Shown: positions 8,661-17,505, counted from the stretch's first letter. The stretch is DNA of 56,935 nucleotides from CAKRJP01 sp963658085 (GCA_963658085.1 CAVKOU010000012.1:1-56935), one strand, 5' to 3'. The notes: a model not told the origin generated them from the letters alone. Program-made: numbers and translations.

Positions 8661-8723
8661 ATGGAATGGATTGTAGATATTTTTATAAACATCTACTTCA
8701 ATGATAGATGAAAGGAGACTATC

Positions 8724-9734
8724 ATGATTAAGGAAGCAATATATAAGGTAGTGAATAAGGAAAATTTAACCGCAGCGGAGGCGGAGGCTGTGATGGAAGA
8801 GATTATGTCTGGGAATGCAACCCAGGCGCAGATGTCTGCGTTCCTTACGGGACTTCGTATGAAGGGAGAAACGATAGAAGAGATTACAGCTCTGGCAAAG
8901 GGCATGAGAGCCAAGGGCATGAAGGTAAATACTACAGGTGATGTGCTGGAAATCGTAGGAACCGGCGGAGATGAGGTTGGAACCTTTAATATTTCTACTA
9001 CTTCAGCTTTTGTCATTGCCTCTGCAGGAGTGACGGTGGCAAAGCATGGAAATCGAAGTGTTTCCAGCAAAAGTGGAGCGGCAGATGTGCTGGAGCACTT
9101 GGGTGTTAATCTGAATCTGAATGCCGAGCAAAATGAGAAAGTCTTAAAGAAGGTTGGTATTTGCTTCCTATTTGCTCAGATTTATCACTCTTCTATGAAA
9201 TATGTTGGACCGGTACGTAAGGAGATTGGAATTCGAACCGTCTTTAATATTTTAGGACCGCTCACCAATCCGGCGGCAGCAAATTTACAGCTCTTAGGAG
9301 TCTATGATGAGAAGCTGGCAGAGCCACTGGCAAAGGTTCTCTCTAACTTAGGCGTGGTCAGAGGAGCATCTGTCTATGGAAATGGATTGGATGAGATCAC
9401 TCTGGCAGGTCCTACCAAGGTATATGAGATCAATCATGGAGATCTTAAAGAATATGAGATCACACCGGAGCAGTTTGGATTTAAGACCTGTGAGCTAAAA
9501 GAGCTGATCGGCGGCACACCGGAGGAAAATGCAAAGATCACAAGAGATATTTTATCGGGAACAGAGAAGGGTCCAAAACGCCAGGTAGTACAGATGAATG
9601 CAGGCATGAGCTTGTATTTGGCTGGAAAAGCAGATACTTTGGAAGAAGGTGTGAAATTAGCGGGAGACTTGATTGATTCCGGAAAAGCCCTGGAGAAGTT
9701 GGAGGCATTTAAAGAAGCGACACAGAGTGTATAG
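8724..9734 (+). CDS. trpD: Anthranilate phosphoribosyltransferase
   Basis: Joins anthranilate to phosphoribosyl pyrophosphate. It is 336 residues. The PRPP-binding glycine loop is GTGGDEVGTFNIST (about residues 74-87), followed by KHGNRSVSSKSGAADVLE. An N-terminal helical domain and the motif GPVRKEIGIRTVFNILGPL are as expected. GAAAGGAGA precedes the ATG. A 63-base gap separates it from trpG, and trpC follows 12 bases after its stop, so all lie in one operon. Confidence 0.97.
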   Translation: MIKEAIYKVVNKENLTAAEAEAVMEEIMSGNATQAQMSAFLTGLRMKGETIEEITALAKGMRAKGMKVNTTGDVLEIVGTGGDEVGTFNISTTSAFVIASAGVTVAKHGNRSVSSKSGAADVLEHLGVNLNLNAEQNEKVLKKVGICFLFAQIYHSSMKYVGPVRKEIGIRTVFNILGPLTNPAAANLQLLGVYDEKLAEPLAKVLSNLGVVRGASVYGNGLDEITLAGPTKVYEINHGDLKEYEITPEQFGFKTCELKELIGGTPEENAKITRDILSGTEKGPKRQVVQMNAGMSLYLAGKADTLEEGVKLAGDLIDSGKALEKLEAFKEATQSV

Positions 9735-9746
9735 GATGGAGGAGCT

Positions 9747-10550
9747 ATGATTTTAGACGAACTGGCAGCTTATGCCAAAACAAGGGTACAAAAAGCGCAG
9801 CACAAAGTGCCTTTTTCAGAAATTCGAAAGCAGGCTCTTGGCATGAATCCGGACACGGGATTCCCGGTGGAGAAAGCATTGAAAGAAAAAGGAATTCATT
9901 ATATCTGCGAGGTGAAAAAAGCTTCTCCTTCTAAGGGAGTCATCGCAAAAGAATTTCCTTATCTGCAGATCGCAAAGGAATATGAGGCGGCGGGAGCAAC
10001 CATGATTTCCTGCCTGACAGAGCCTAAGTGGTTTAAGGGACAGGATGAATATTTGCAGGAAATCGCAAGAAATGTGAAGATCCCGGTACTTCGGAAGGAC
10101 TTTACCGTAGATGAGTATCAGATTTACGAGGCAAAGATTCTCGGAGCCTCCTGTGTACTTTTAATCTGTGCTATCTTAGATACGGAGACTATCAGGCGTT
10201 ATTTGAAAATCTGTGATAAACTGGGGCTTTCCGCCATTGTTGAAGTGCATGATGAAGAGGAAATGACCTCTGCCATACAGGCGGGAGCCAGAATTATCGG
10301 GGTAAATAATCGGAATTTGAAGGACTTTACCGTAGATATAACAAACAGCACGAGACTTCGAAACCTGGCACCAAAGGAGATTTTATTTATCGCAGAGAGC
10401 GGAATCAAAACTCCTGAGGATATAAACGTGCTAAAAGAAGCCAGGGTAAACGGTGTCCTCATCGGAGAGACCTTAATGCGAAGTCCGGATAAAAAGGAGA
10501 TGCTTAAGGAATTAAACGGAGGCCCCTTAACGGAGTCATCCTATGAATAA
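9747..10550 (+). CDS. trpC: Indole-3-glycerol phosphate synthase
   Basis: Closes the indole ring by decarboxylating carboxyphenylamino-deoxyribulose phosphate. It is 267 residues, a TIM barrel with catalytic lysine in CEVKKASPSKG (about residues 53-63), the second lysine in LRKDF, the glutamate in AIVEVHDEEE, and IGVNNRNLKDF. It is a stand-alone enzyme, not the TrpC-TrpF fusion of enteric bacteria. The ribosome site GGAGG lies just before the ATG. Confidence 0.96.
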   Translation: MILDELAAYAKTRVQKAQHKVPFSEIRKQALGMNPDTGFPVEKALKEKGIHYICEVKKASPSKGVIAKEFPYLQIAKEYEAAGATMISCLTEPKWFKGQDEYLQEIARNVKIPVLRKDFTVDEYQIYEAKILGASCVLLICAILDTETIRRYLKICDKLGLSAIVEVHDEEEMTSAIQAGARIIGVNNRNLKDFTVDITNSTRLRNLAPKEILFIAESGIKTPEDINVLKEARVNGVLIGETLMRSPDKKEMLKELNGGPLTESSYE

Positions 10551-10571
10551 TTCCGTAGATGGAGCAAAGCT

Positions 10572-11210
10572 ATGAGCAAAATAAAAATCTGCGGGTTAAA
10601 GCGCCCGGAAGATATAAAAATGGTAAACGACTATGAGCCGGACTACGGTGGATTCGTATTTGCAGGGACCAAGAGAAGAATTGATTTTGATACCGCAAAG
10701 GAATTAAGAAGTCTTATGGATCCAAATATCCAGGCGGTAGGAGTTTTTGTAAATGAAAAAATAGATTTTATTGAATCTTTGTGTCAGGAGAATATTATCC
10801 AGCTGGTGCAGCTTCATGGGGATGAAGGAGAAGATTATATTCAGGAATTAAAGAAACGAGTATCGGCTCCTCTGATCAAGGCCATTCGGGTAAAGAGTGC
10901 AGGGCAGGTGTTGGAAGCAGAAAAGCTTCCTGTAGATTTTCTGTTGCTTGATGCCTATGTGGAAGGAGCCTACGGAGGAAGTGGAGTAACTTTCGATAAA
11001 ACCCTGATTCCAGAACTTGAAAAGCCGTATTTTTTAGCCGGTGGATTAACGGCAGAAAATGTATTAGAGAGAATGGAAGGACTAAGTCCCTATGGAGTGG
11101 ATGTCAGCAGTGGCGTGGAAAGCATGGGATTTAAGGATGAAGAAAAAATCCGAGCATTTACCTATAAGATTCAGGGGCCCGAAAGTGATGAGAGGCTTAT
11201 TATTTTGTGA
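10572..11210 (+). CDS. trpF: Phosphoribosylanthranilate isomerase
   Basis: Performs the Amadori rearrangement between the TrpD and TrpC steps. It is 212 residues. The catalytic cysteine is in KICGLKRPEDI at the N-terminus, and the general acid aspartate is in LLLDAYV. AGGLTAENV and GVDVSSGVES form the phosphate site. The gene order C-F, with F after C although its reaction comes first, is the common Bacillota order. The C-terminus (GPESDERLIIL) is slightly longer than usual. Confidence 0.95.
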   Translation: MSKIKICGLKRPEDIKMVNDYEPDYGGFVFAGTKRRIDFDTAKELRSLMDPNIQAVGVFVNEKIDFIESLCQENIIQLVQLHGDEGEDYIQELKKRVSAPLIKAIRVKSAGQVLEAEKLPVDFLLLDAYVEGAYGGSGVTFDKTLIPELEKPYFLAGGLTAENVLERMEGLSPYGVDVSSGVESMGFKDEEKIRAFTYKIQGPESDERLIIL

Positions 11211-11251
11211 TACAAAGATAGTTTCGTAGAATTTGAGAAAGGATCAGTGAA

Positions 11252-12436
11252 ATGAGTAAAGGAAGATATGGACAATATGGTGGACAGTATGTCCCGGAGA
11301 CATTAATGAATGCGGTGGGAGAGTTGGAGGAAGCTTATGAAAAATATAAAAACGACCCTGCATTTGTGGCAGAATTAGACGATCTTTATAAGAATTATGC
11401 AGGCCGTCCTTCGTTATTGTATGAAGCAAAGAAGATGACAAAGGATCTTGGAGGAGCCAAAATTTATCTAAAACGTGAGGATTTAAATCATACAGGAGCT
11501 CACAAGATCAACAATGTATTAGGCCAGGTGCTTCTTGCGAAGAAAATGGGAAAGACCAGAGTTATCGCAGAAACCGGAGCAGGACAGCATGGAGTTGCAA
11601 CAGCCACGGCAGCGGCTCTTATGGACATGGAATGTGAAATCTATATGGGAAAGGAAGATACGGTACGCCAGGCCTTGAATGTATATCGTATGGAACTTTT
11701 GGGAGCAAAAGTTCATGCAGTGACTAGCGGAACGCAAACCTTAAAGGATGCGGTAAACGAAGCTATGAGAGAGTGGGCCAACCGCATGGACGATACCCTG
11801 TATGTATTAGGGTCCGTTATGGGTCCTCATCCATTTCCAATGATTGTCCGAGATTTTCAGAAAATCATCGGAGAGGAAATCAAGGAGCAGATTCTTGAAA
11901 AAGAGGGAAGACTTCCGGATGCAGTTATCGCCTGCGTAGGTGGTGGAAGCAATGCAATAGGAGCTTTCTATGAATTTATCCCGGATAAGGACGTTCGACT
12001 GATTGGCTGTGAGGCGGCAGGACTTGGGGTAGATACCGAGAAACATGCAGCAACTATTGCCAGAGGTTCCCAGGGAATTTTCCATGGAATGAAATCTTTA
12101 TTCTGCCAAAATGAGTACGGACAGATTGCTCCGGTATATTCTATTTCCGCAGGTCTTGATTACCCGGGAATTGGACCGGAACATGCAAATCTGGCAGAGA
12201 CCGGACGGGCAGAATATGTGGCGATTACCGATGATGAGGCAGTAGATGCCTTTGAATATTTATCAAAAACCGAGGGAATCATTCCTGCCATCGAGAGTGC
12301 TCACGCCATTGCCTATGCAAAGAAGTTAGCACCTACTATGGATAAGGATCAGATTATTGTAGTAAATGTTTCCGGACGAGGAGATAAAGACGTAGCGGCA
12401 ATTGCAAGATACAGAGGGGTGGATATCTATGAGTAA
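11252..12436 (+). CDS. trpB: Tryptophan synthase beta chain
   Basis: Condenses indole with serine using pyridoxal phosphate. It is 394 residues, of the TrpB1 type. The PLP lysine is Lys85 in NHTGAHKINN, and the phosphate loop is GGGSNAIGAF. The substrate carboxylate motif AETGAGQHG is intact. The start follows GAAAGGA. The 3' end overlaps trpA by eight bases, which suits stoichiometric production of the alpha2-beta2 complex. Confidence 0.97.
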   Translation: MSKGRYGQYGGQYVPETLMNAVGELEEAYEKYKNDPAFVAELDDLYKNYAGRPSLLYEAKKMTKDLGGAKIYLKREDLNHTGAHKINNVLGQVLLAKKMGKTRVIAETGAGQHGVATATAAALMDMECEIYMGKEDTVRQALNVYRMELLGAKVHAVTSGTQTLKDAVNEAMREWANRMDDTLYVLGSVMGPHPFPMIVRDFQKIIGEEIKEQILEKEGRLPDAVIACVGGGSNAIGAFYEFIPDKDVRLIGCEAAGLGVDTEKHAATIARGSQGIFHGMKSLFCQNEYGQIAPVYSISAGLDYPGIGPEHANLAETGRAEYVAITDDEAVDAFEYLSKTEGIIPAIESAHAIAYAKKLAPTMDKDQIIVVNVSGRGDKDVAAIARYRGVDIYE

Positions 12437-13205
12437 AATAAGTGAAGCATTTAAAAATAAAAAAGCATTTATTCCATTTGTAACAGGAGGAGATCCTTCT
12501 TTGGAGATGACAAAGGAGCTTATCATTGCAATGGAAAAAGCAGGAGCAACTCTGATAGAGATCGGAATTCCGTTTTCCGATCCTATCGCAGAGGGAGTTG
12601 TGATCCAGGAGGCAGATGAGAGATCATTAGCAGCAGGAACTACTACAGACAAACTCTTTGATATGGTAAAAGAAGTTCGCGAGACGGTAAAGATTCCATT
12701 GGTATTTATGACCTATGCAAATCCAGTATTTACCTATGGGAAAGATAAATTTATGGCAAAATGTGCAGAGTGCGGCATTGACGGCGTAATCGTACCGGAT
12801 ATACCTTTCGAGGAGCGTATGGAGCTTTTGCCAAGTTGTGAAAAATACGGAATTGATTTGATTTCTATGATTGCACCTACCTCAGATGACAGAATCCTTG
12901 CTATAGCAAAAGAAGCGAAGGGATTCATTTATTGTGTTTCTTCTCTTGGAGTTACCGGTGTAAGAAAAGAAATCAATACAGATATTGCTACCATGGTACA
13001 GAAGGTAAAAGAAGTGACCGAAGTCCCGGTAGCGGTAGGATTTGGAATTTCTACTCCGGATCAGGCAAAGAAAATGGCGGGGCTTTCCGACGGTGCCATT
13101 GTCGGATCTGCCATCGTACGAATTGTGGCTGAACATGGAGAAGCGTCAGTGCCTTATGTGACAGAGTATGTAAAAAGCATGGTAGCTGCAGTAGAAGAAT
13201 CCTAA
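12429..13205 (+). CDS. trpA: Tryptophan synthase alpha chain
   Basis: Cleaves indole-3-glycerol phosphate and passes indole to TrpB. It is 258 residues, a TIM barrel with the catalytic glutamate Glu44 in LIEIGIPFSDP. The residue at the position of the second catalytic acid (Asp60 of the E. coli enzyme) is Glu55 in DPIAEGVV, a conservative change. ATG 12429 is chosen over the in-frame ATG at 12402 because SKISEAF is the normal N-terminus and a GAGGGG site lies about nine bases before it. It is the last gene of the operon; no strong terminator is visible after it. Confidence 0.95.
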   Translation: MSKISEAFKNKKAFIPFVTGGDPSLEMTKELIIAMEKAGATLIEIGIPFSDPIAEGVVIQEADERSLAAGTTTDKLFDMVKEVRETVKIPLVFMTYANPVFTYGKDKFMAKCAECGIDGVIVPDIPFEERMELLPSCEKYGIDLISMIAPTSDDRILAIAKEAKGFIYCVSSLGVTGVRKEINTDIATMVQKVKEVTEVPVAVGFGISTPDQAKKMAGLSDGAIVGSAIVRIVAEHGEASVPYVTEYVKSMVAAVEES

Positions 13206-13299
13206 AAAATTCAAAAAAATACTAAATATTGAAAAATTGATAACCCGAAGGGGACTCTCTGTCGTATTATAGAATAGATGTAACCACAGCCGGCATTTG

Positions 13300-13328
13300 T
13301 TGACGGTATTTAGGGTTTGGGTTATTAT
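13300..13328 (+). promoter_or_regulatory. Promoter before the zinc-ribbon membrane protein gene
   Basis: TTGACG (13300-13305), 17 bases, TATTAT (13323-13328). Confidence 0.7.
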
Positions 13329-13374
13329 GAACTCAACTGGTTAGAACTAAAAATAGGATAGGAGGAATTATTCC

Positions 13375-14079
13375 ATGAAAATTTGTAAGAATTGTGGCGC
13401 GTCCATTGATGACGAAGCAATGTTTTGCACCCAGTGCGGGGTAAAGACTGAGGCACTTGACGAGCCAGTGCAGGAGGATATACAGAACGTTGAGACTGTA
13501 AAGGCAGAGGACACAGTAGAAAATCAGAAAGAACCAGAGATAGAGGAGTCTAAGAGCCAGGAAGCAGATGCCGAGGGAAATGCATTTATCTATGGTCAGC
13601 AGCCAAACATGAATCAGGAGAATTATAATCAGCAAAATTACAATCAGCAAAACTATAATCAGCAAAATTATAACCAGGGAAACTACAACCAGGGAGCCTA
13701 CGGTGGATATCAGCAGTATTATACACAGCCAAGCCCTTATGATCATACCGCTGAATTTTCTGCAAAGGATGTATCCGACAATAAGGTGATTGCGATGATG
13801 TTATATCTGACCAGCTTTTTAGGCGTTTTCGTTGCATTGTTAGCAAGTCCGGATTCTCCATACTTAAAGTTCCATGTCAGACAGGCGATTAAGTTTATCG
13901 TAGTGGATACTTTGGCAGGTCTGATCGGTGTGGTACTTTGCTTTACATTTATCGTACCTGTTTTGGCAGGAATCTTTGTATTTGTAATGTGGATCTGTAA
14001 GATTATCACATTCTTCTCCATTTGCAGTGGTAAATCAGTAGAACCAGTGATTATCCGTAACATGGGATTTTTAAAATAA
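13375..14079 (+). CDS. Zinc-ribbon membrane protein with N/Y/Q repeats (DUF4870-like)
   Basis: A 234-residue protein with three parts. An N-terminal zinc ribbon (CKNCGASIDDEAMFCTQCG, residues 3-22) is followed by an acidic linker and then a tyrosine/asparagine/glutamine-rich stretch (about 77-115) built from five-residue units, four NYNQQ-like and two NYNQG-like. The C-terminal half (about 135-230) has three hydrophobic segments and resembles DUF4870. No function is known; the layout suggests a cytoplasmic sensor or scaffold tethered to the membrane. It shares a promoter with the RelA/SpoT-domain gene that starts 15 bases after its stop. Confidence 0.75.
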   Translation: MKICKNCGASIDDEAMFCTQCGVKTEALDEPVQEDIQNVETVKAEDTVENQKEPEIEESKSQEADAEGNAFIYGQQPNMNQENYNQQNYNQQNYNQQNYNQGNYNQGAYGGYQQYYTQPSPYDHTAEFSAKDVSDNKVIAMMLYLTSFLGVFVALLASPDSPYLKFHVRQAIKFIVVDTLAGLIGVVLCFTFIVPVLAGIFVFVMWICKIITFFSICSGKSVEPVIIRNMGFLK

Positions 14080-14094
14080 TTTGGATGATTTTAA

Positions 14095-15084
14095 ATGATT
14101 ACATTAAATGATTATTTATATTCCGGAGATACGGTGCTAAAGATTTTGCAGCGTTATTATAAGGATTTAAGCAAGGAAGCAAAAAAGAATCGTAATGAGA
14201 TTGACCGAATTCATTGCAATTTTCTTCTGCAGATTCAGGAGTTATTGCAGCACAATGATTTCCTGACGGCCCAGTCCCAAAAAATGAGGGAGTTTTATAA
14301 ATACATGGCAAAAGAATATCCATTCTTAGCCTTCACCTTCAAAGGAAGGATCAAATCCCTGATACGGGCCGAGGCCAAGTTTAACGGCTATATTGTAGAA
14401 TATATCTATAGCTACTATAAGGAGCATGGAAGATATCCTACGGTGGCAGAACTGAAACAGCGCCTTAGTTGCTTTAGAGATCTGGTGGCATACCGAATCG
14501 TGGTAGCAATGCCAAAATGCCATTTAAAGCCGGGGGAAGACCTTCGGGAAGAGGAAATGAAATATCTCTATAAGATTGCCAATGACCTTCCAGCTTTTTT
14601 GGAGGAGCATGGATTTACTGCAGAGCTTGCCAATGGCGTCTGTGAGAGTGGATCGCCCCTTATGGACGAAGCTGTAAGACCTTATTACAGAGACTATATA
14701 TGGAACAATGATAAAGGAGATTATCAATCTCTTCATGTGACTTTTTATGACAATAGTTCCCGCTGCTTTACAGAAGTACAGCTTCGAACCAAAGCCATGG
14801 ATGATATTGCGGAAATCGGAGCAGCCAATCACTTGGGTTATGAGAGAGCCCAGGAAAAGGAACGGGCCAGAAGAGATGCCATCCCGGTAGGAGATAGTAT
14901 CTATTTTGATGAAGCTTACGAGCGGGGAAGAATGATTGCCGGCTTAGATTTATCAAAACTTGATGTCAATATGTTTGGTGCGGTCAATAACAGTCTGATC
15001 AACGATGGATGCGGACTGTATCGTGGGCGTCAGATTTTGCCGTACGAGCACTTGTCAAGCTTCCAGAACGATCTCATCGATTAA
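14095..15084 (+). CDS. RelA/SpoT-domain nucleotide pyrophosphokinase-like protein, no HD domain
   Basis: A 329-residue protein. A helical N-terminal region (1-90) precedes a RelA/SpoT synthetase domain. Visible motifs are GRIKSLIRAEAK (the RxK box, without the usual SIYxK), FRDLVAYRIVV with the metal-binding aspartate, GDYQSLHVTF, and EVQLRTKAMDDIAEIG followed by NHLGYE. The set suggests a competent (p)ppGpp synthetase, but the weakened first box leaves doubt. There is no HD hydrolase, TGS or ACT domain. Upstream Shine-Dalgarno pairing is weak, so translation may be coupled to the preceding gene. It converges with a second synthetase across a shared terminator. Confidence 0.75.
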   Translation: MITLNDYLYSGDTVLKILQRYYKDLSKEAKKNRNEIDRIHCNFLLQIQELLQHNDFLTAQSQKMREFYKYMAKEYPFLAFTFKGRIKSLIRAEAKFNGYIVEYIYSYYKEHGRYPTVAELKQRLSCFRDLVAYRIVVAMPKCHLKPGEDLREEEMKYLYKIANDLPAFLEEHGFTAELANGVCESGSPLMDEAVRPYYRDYIWNNDKGDYQSLHVTFYDNSSRCFTEVQLRTKAMDDIAEIGAANHLGYERAQEKERARRDAIPVGDSIYFDEAYERGRMIAGLDLSKLDVNMFGAVNNSLINDGCGLYRGRQILPYEHLSSFQNDLID

Positions 15085-15098
15085 AAAATAAAAGATAA

Positions 15099-15137
15099 GA
15101 AAAATCCAACAGGATCGCACCTGTTGGATTTTTTATA
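15099..15137. terminator. Bidirectional terminator between converging alarmone genes
   Basis: AAAATCCAACAGG pairs with CCTGTTGGATTTT around ATCGCA. A runs before and T runs after allow it to work for both strands. Confidence 0.85.
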
Positions 15138-15144
15138 TCATTTC

Positions 15145-15885
15145 TTAGTCGAAACTATAATCCAAAACATCATATTTTTCAATTTTATTGCGAAGCTTTA
15201 ACATCCTGGCATCCAGCTTTGCAATATCCTCTGCCGCCTTTGCCAGTTCCTCGGCAATCTTCTCACAGTCGTCAACATCCCGTTTGTAGAAAAGCTGATA
15301 ATCCAGAATGGACCAGTAGTCCATAGCAGTGGTACGAAATTGAATTTCCACCCGTTCCTTTTGATAAGATTTTCCAAAATAAATGGGGATATCAATGATC
15401 AAATGCAGACTCTTATATCCATTTTTCTTAGGATGCTTCATGTAATCCTTCTCTTTGATTACCTCAATATCACCCTGAGCCTTCAGCCGATTGGCCACCT
15501 CATATACTTCATCTTCAAAAGGACATACCACTCGGACGCCGATCAGATCATTGAGATTCTTCTTAGCAGTCTCAAAATCTGTAGGCAAATTCTTTCGAAG
15601 CAATTTGTTGTAAATACTTTCCGGAGTCTTGATCCTGCTGCTTAATTGATTGACCACCGTACGACCCTTCTCCTTAGATAGTTCAGCATTGATCATAGCA
15701 AGCTTGGCTAATAGAATATCAATGGCACATTGGCTTTTTAATTTATAACTGGAATCAGATACATGTTTACCGATCTTGTTAATGGCTTTTTGAGAACTAA
15801 CAAAATGTTTATAGCGACGTTTGAATTTCGACTTCTTCTTGGGAGCTTCCGTATCCTCAGGAAGCTCGGCATGTTTCTTCGTCAT
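15145..15885 (-). CDS. Small alarmone synthetase (RelQ/RelP-like GTP pyrophosphokinase)
   Basis: A 246-residue stand-alone RelA/SpoT synthetase that should transfer pyrophosphate from ATP to GDP or GTP. The motifs are RIKTPESIYNKL (RxK...SIYxK), LNDLIGVRVV with the metal aspartate, KKNGYKSLHLIIDIP, and VEIQFRTTAMDYWSILDY. No hydrolase or regulatory domain is present, and a basic N-terminal tail (KKKSKFKRRYKHF) precedes the domain. The start at 15885 follows AGGGGAGG on this strand; an in-frame ATG 48 bases further upstream has no such site. Confidence 0.85.
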   Translation of the reverse strand: MTKKHAELPEDTEAPKKKSKFKRRYKHFVSSQKAINKIGKHVSDSSYKLKSQCAIDILLAKLAMINAELSKEKGRTVVNQLSSRIKTPESIYNKLLRKNLPTDFETAKKNLNDLIGVRVVCPFEDEVYEVANRLKAQGDIEVIKEKDYMKHPKKNGYKSLHLIIDIPIYFGKSYQKERVEIQFRTTAMDYWSILDYQLFYKRDVDDCEKIAEELAKAAEDIAKLDARMLKLRNKIEKYDVLDYSFD

Positions 15886-15991
15886 AGAAACACCTCCCCT
15901 ACAAATAATACATACCATTATTATACGTCTCATGCACTAGACATTGCCAGTAAAATTGTGGTAAATTCTTCTTGAATTAACTATGGGGAAT

Positions 15992-16055
15992 TGCGAAACT
16001 ATTTAAGGTCCGAACGGATTATACACAATTCGGCCTGATTTTCATGGGTTTCGCA
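15992..16055 (+). promoter_or_regulatory. Nested inverted repeats in the trxA leader
   Basis: Outer TGCGAAAC (15992-15999) pairs with GTTTCGCA (16048-16055). Inner CCGAA (16010-16014) pairs with TTCGG (16029-16033). No T run follows, and the structure ends 43 bases before the start of trxA. It could be an mRNA leader fold or protein-binding site. Confidence 0.4.
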
Positions 16056-16098
16056 CGCCATATATTAACTTGGTGGTGAGAATAAGGAGGTAAGAAGA

Positions 16099-16407
16099 GT
16101 GGCAGTTATACATTTAACACAGGAAAATTTTAAAGAAGAGGTTTTGGATTCTAAGGTTCCGGTTTTGGTTGATTTTTGGGCTACCTGGTGTGGGCCTTGC
16201 CAGATGGTAGCGCCTATCGTTGAGGAACTTTCCGAAGAACTTTCTGATGTGAAGATTTGCAAGGTTGATGTAGATGATCAGCCGGAACTTGCGAGACAGT
16301 ATCGTGTAATGTCCATTCCAATGTTTTACGTATTTAAAGATGGGGAAGTGGCAAGCAGAGCGGTGGGAGCTCAGGAGAAGGACGAGCTTGTTGCAATGCT
16401 TAAATAG
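16099..16407 (+). CDS. trxA: Thioredoxin
   Basis: A 102-residue disulfide reductase with the WCGPC active site (Cys31, Cys34), the buried aspartate in VDFWATW and cis-proline in MSIPMFYVF. It starts with GTG at 16099, eight bases after AAGGAGG (16084-16090). It is reduced by thioredoxin reductase, and a trxB lies at 22062. It can serve ribonucleotide reductase and oxidative repair. It appears monocistronic. Confidence 0.95.
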   Translation: MAVIHLTQENFKEEVLDSKVPVLVDFWATWCGPCQMVAPIVEELSEELSDVKICKVDVDDQPELARQYRVMSIPMFYVFKDGEVASRAVGAQEKDELVAMLK

Positions 16408-16441
16408 AAAAGCTTTCACGGGTTTTCTTTCTTAAGTAGAA

Positions 16442-16470
16442 TTGACAAAAAGGTCTGATTGACACATAAT
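16442..16470 (+). promoter_or_regulatory. Promoter before the carbamate kinase gene
   Basis: TTGACA (16442-16447), 17 bases, CATAAT (16465-16470). Confidence 0.7.
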
Positions 16471-16554
16471 GTTGAGATAGATTAAAAAATTAAATTATGG
16501 TTTTTAAATTCAATAAAGCATAATTTTTTGAAGCAGAAAGGCGGAGATCATAAG

Positions 16555-17505
16555 ATGAAAAAGAGAGTGGTAGTTGCGTTGGGACATAAGGCATTGGGAG
16601 TGACTATGCCGGAACAGTTGGAGGCAGTAAAAAAGTCTGCCAAGGTCATTGCAGATTTAGTAGAAGCCGGCGATCAGGTAGTTATTACCCACAGTAATGC
16701 ACCTCAGGTTGGTATGATTCATACAGCCATGAATGAATTTGCAAAGGAGCATGCAGATTATACGGCAGCACCAATGTCCGTATGCTCAGCAATGAGTCAG
16801 GGATATATTGGATATGATCTTCAGAATGCTATCAGAGAAGAGCTGATTGGAAGAGGCATTTACCGCACTGTGAGCACTATCCTGACTCAGGTGGTAGTAG
16901 ATCCTTATGATGAGGCATTCTATACACCAACCAAGGTTTTGGGTCGTTACATGAACGCAGAAGAGGCGGCTATGGAGCGCAAGAAAGGAAACTACGTAGT
17001 GGAGGAGCCTGGAAAAGGCTTCCGCCGTATCGTATCCGCTCCAAATCCGGTTCGTATCGTAGAGATCGACGCTGTGAAAGCATTATTGGATGCTGACCAG
17101 ATCGTAATCGCCTGCGGTGGTGGAGGAATCCCGGTGCTGGAGCAGGATAATCGCTTAAAGGGTGCCAGCGCTGTAATAGAAAAGGATTTGACAGCAGGAA
17201 AATTGGCTGAAGAAGTGGACGCAGATGAACTGATCATGCTTACCAGTGTAGAAAAAGTAAAAATCAACATGGACCGCCCGGAAGAGGAAGATCTGGGAGA
17301 AATCACTTTAGATGAGGCAAAGAAATACATGGAAGAAGGACATTTCGGAATCTATAATATGCTTCCAAAATTCAGCGCCTCCGTATCCTTCGTAGAGAAG
17401 AGAGAAGGAAGAAGTGCCCTGATCACATCCTTTGAATGTTTGAAAGATGCAAGAAAAGGAAAAACGGGAACATGGATTCGGACAGAAAAAGATGACAAGG
17501 AATAA
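16555..17505 (+). CDS. arcC: Carbamate kinase
   Basis: Interconverts carbamoyl phosphate plus ADP with ATP plus carbamate, usually to make ATP in arginine, agmatine or purine breakdown. It is 316 residues, an amino-acid kinase fold with VVVALGHKALG at the N-terminus, THSNAPQVG, ACGGGGIPV and the C-terminal FGIYNMLPKFSASVSFVE. The usual motif is VxALGGNAL; here it reads ALGHKAL. ATG 16555 follows AGGCGGAG; the in-frame TTG at 16528 is less likely. No arginine deiminase or ornithine transcarbamylase gene is adjacent, so its pathway here is unclear. Confidence 0.9.
   Translation: MKKRVVVALGHKALGVTMPEQLEAVKKSAKVIADLVEAGDQVVITHSNAPQVGMIHTAMNEFAKEHADYTAAPMSVCSAMSQGYIGYDLQNAIREELIGRGIYRTVSTILTQVVVDPYDEAFYTPTKVLGRYMNAEEAAMERKKGNYVVEEPGKGFRRIVSAPNPVRIVEIDAVKALLDADQIVIACGGGGIPVLEQDNRLKGASAVIEKDLTAGKLAEEVDADELIMLTSVEKVKINMDRPEEEDLGEITLDEAKKYMEEGHFGIYNMLPKFSASVSFVEKREGRSALITSFECLKDARKGKTGTWIRTEKDDKE

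Noticed and set aside
15100..15885. Fused RelA/SpoT enzyme split by a frameshift
   Set aside because: The two synthetase-domain genes are on opposite strands, each with its own complete motif set.
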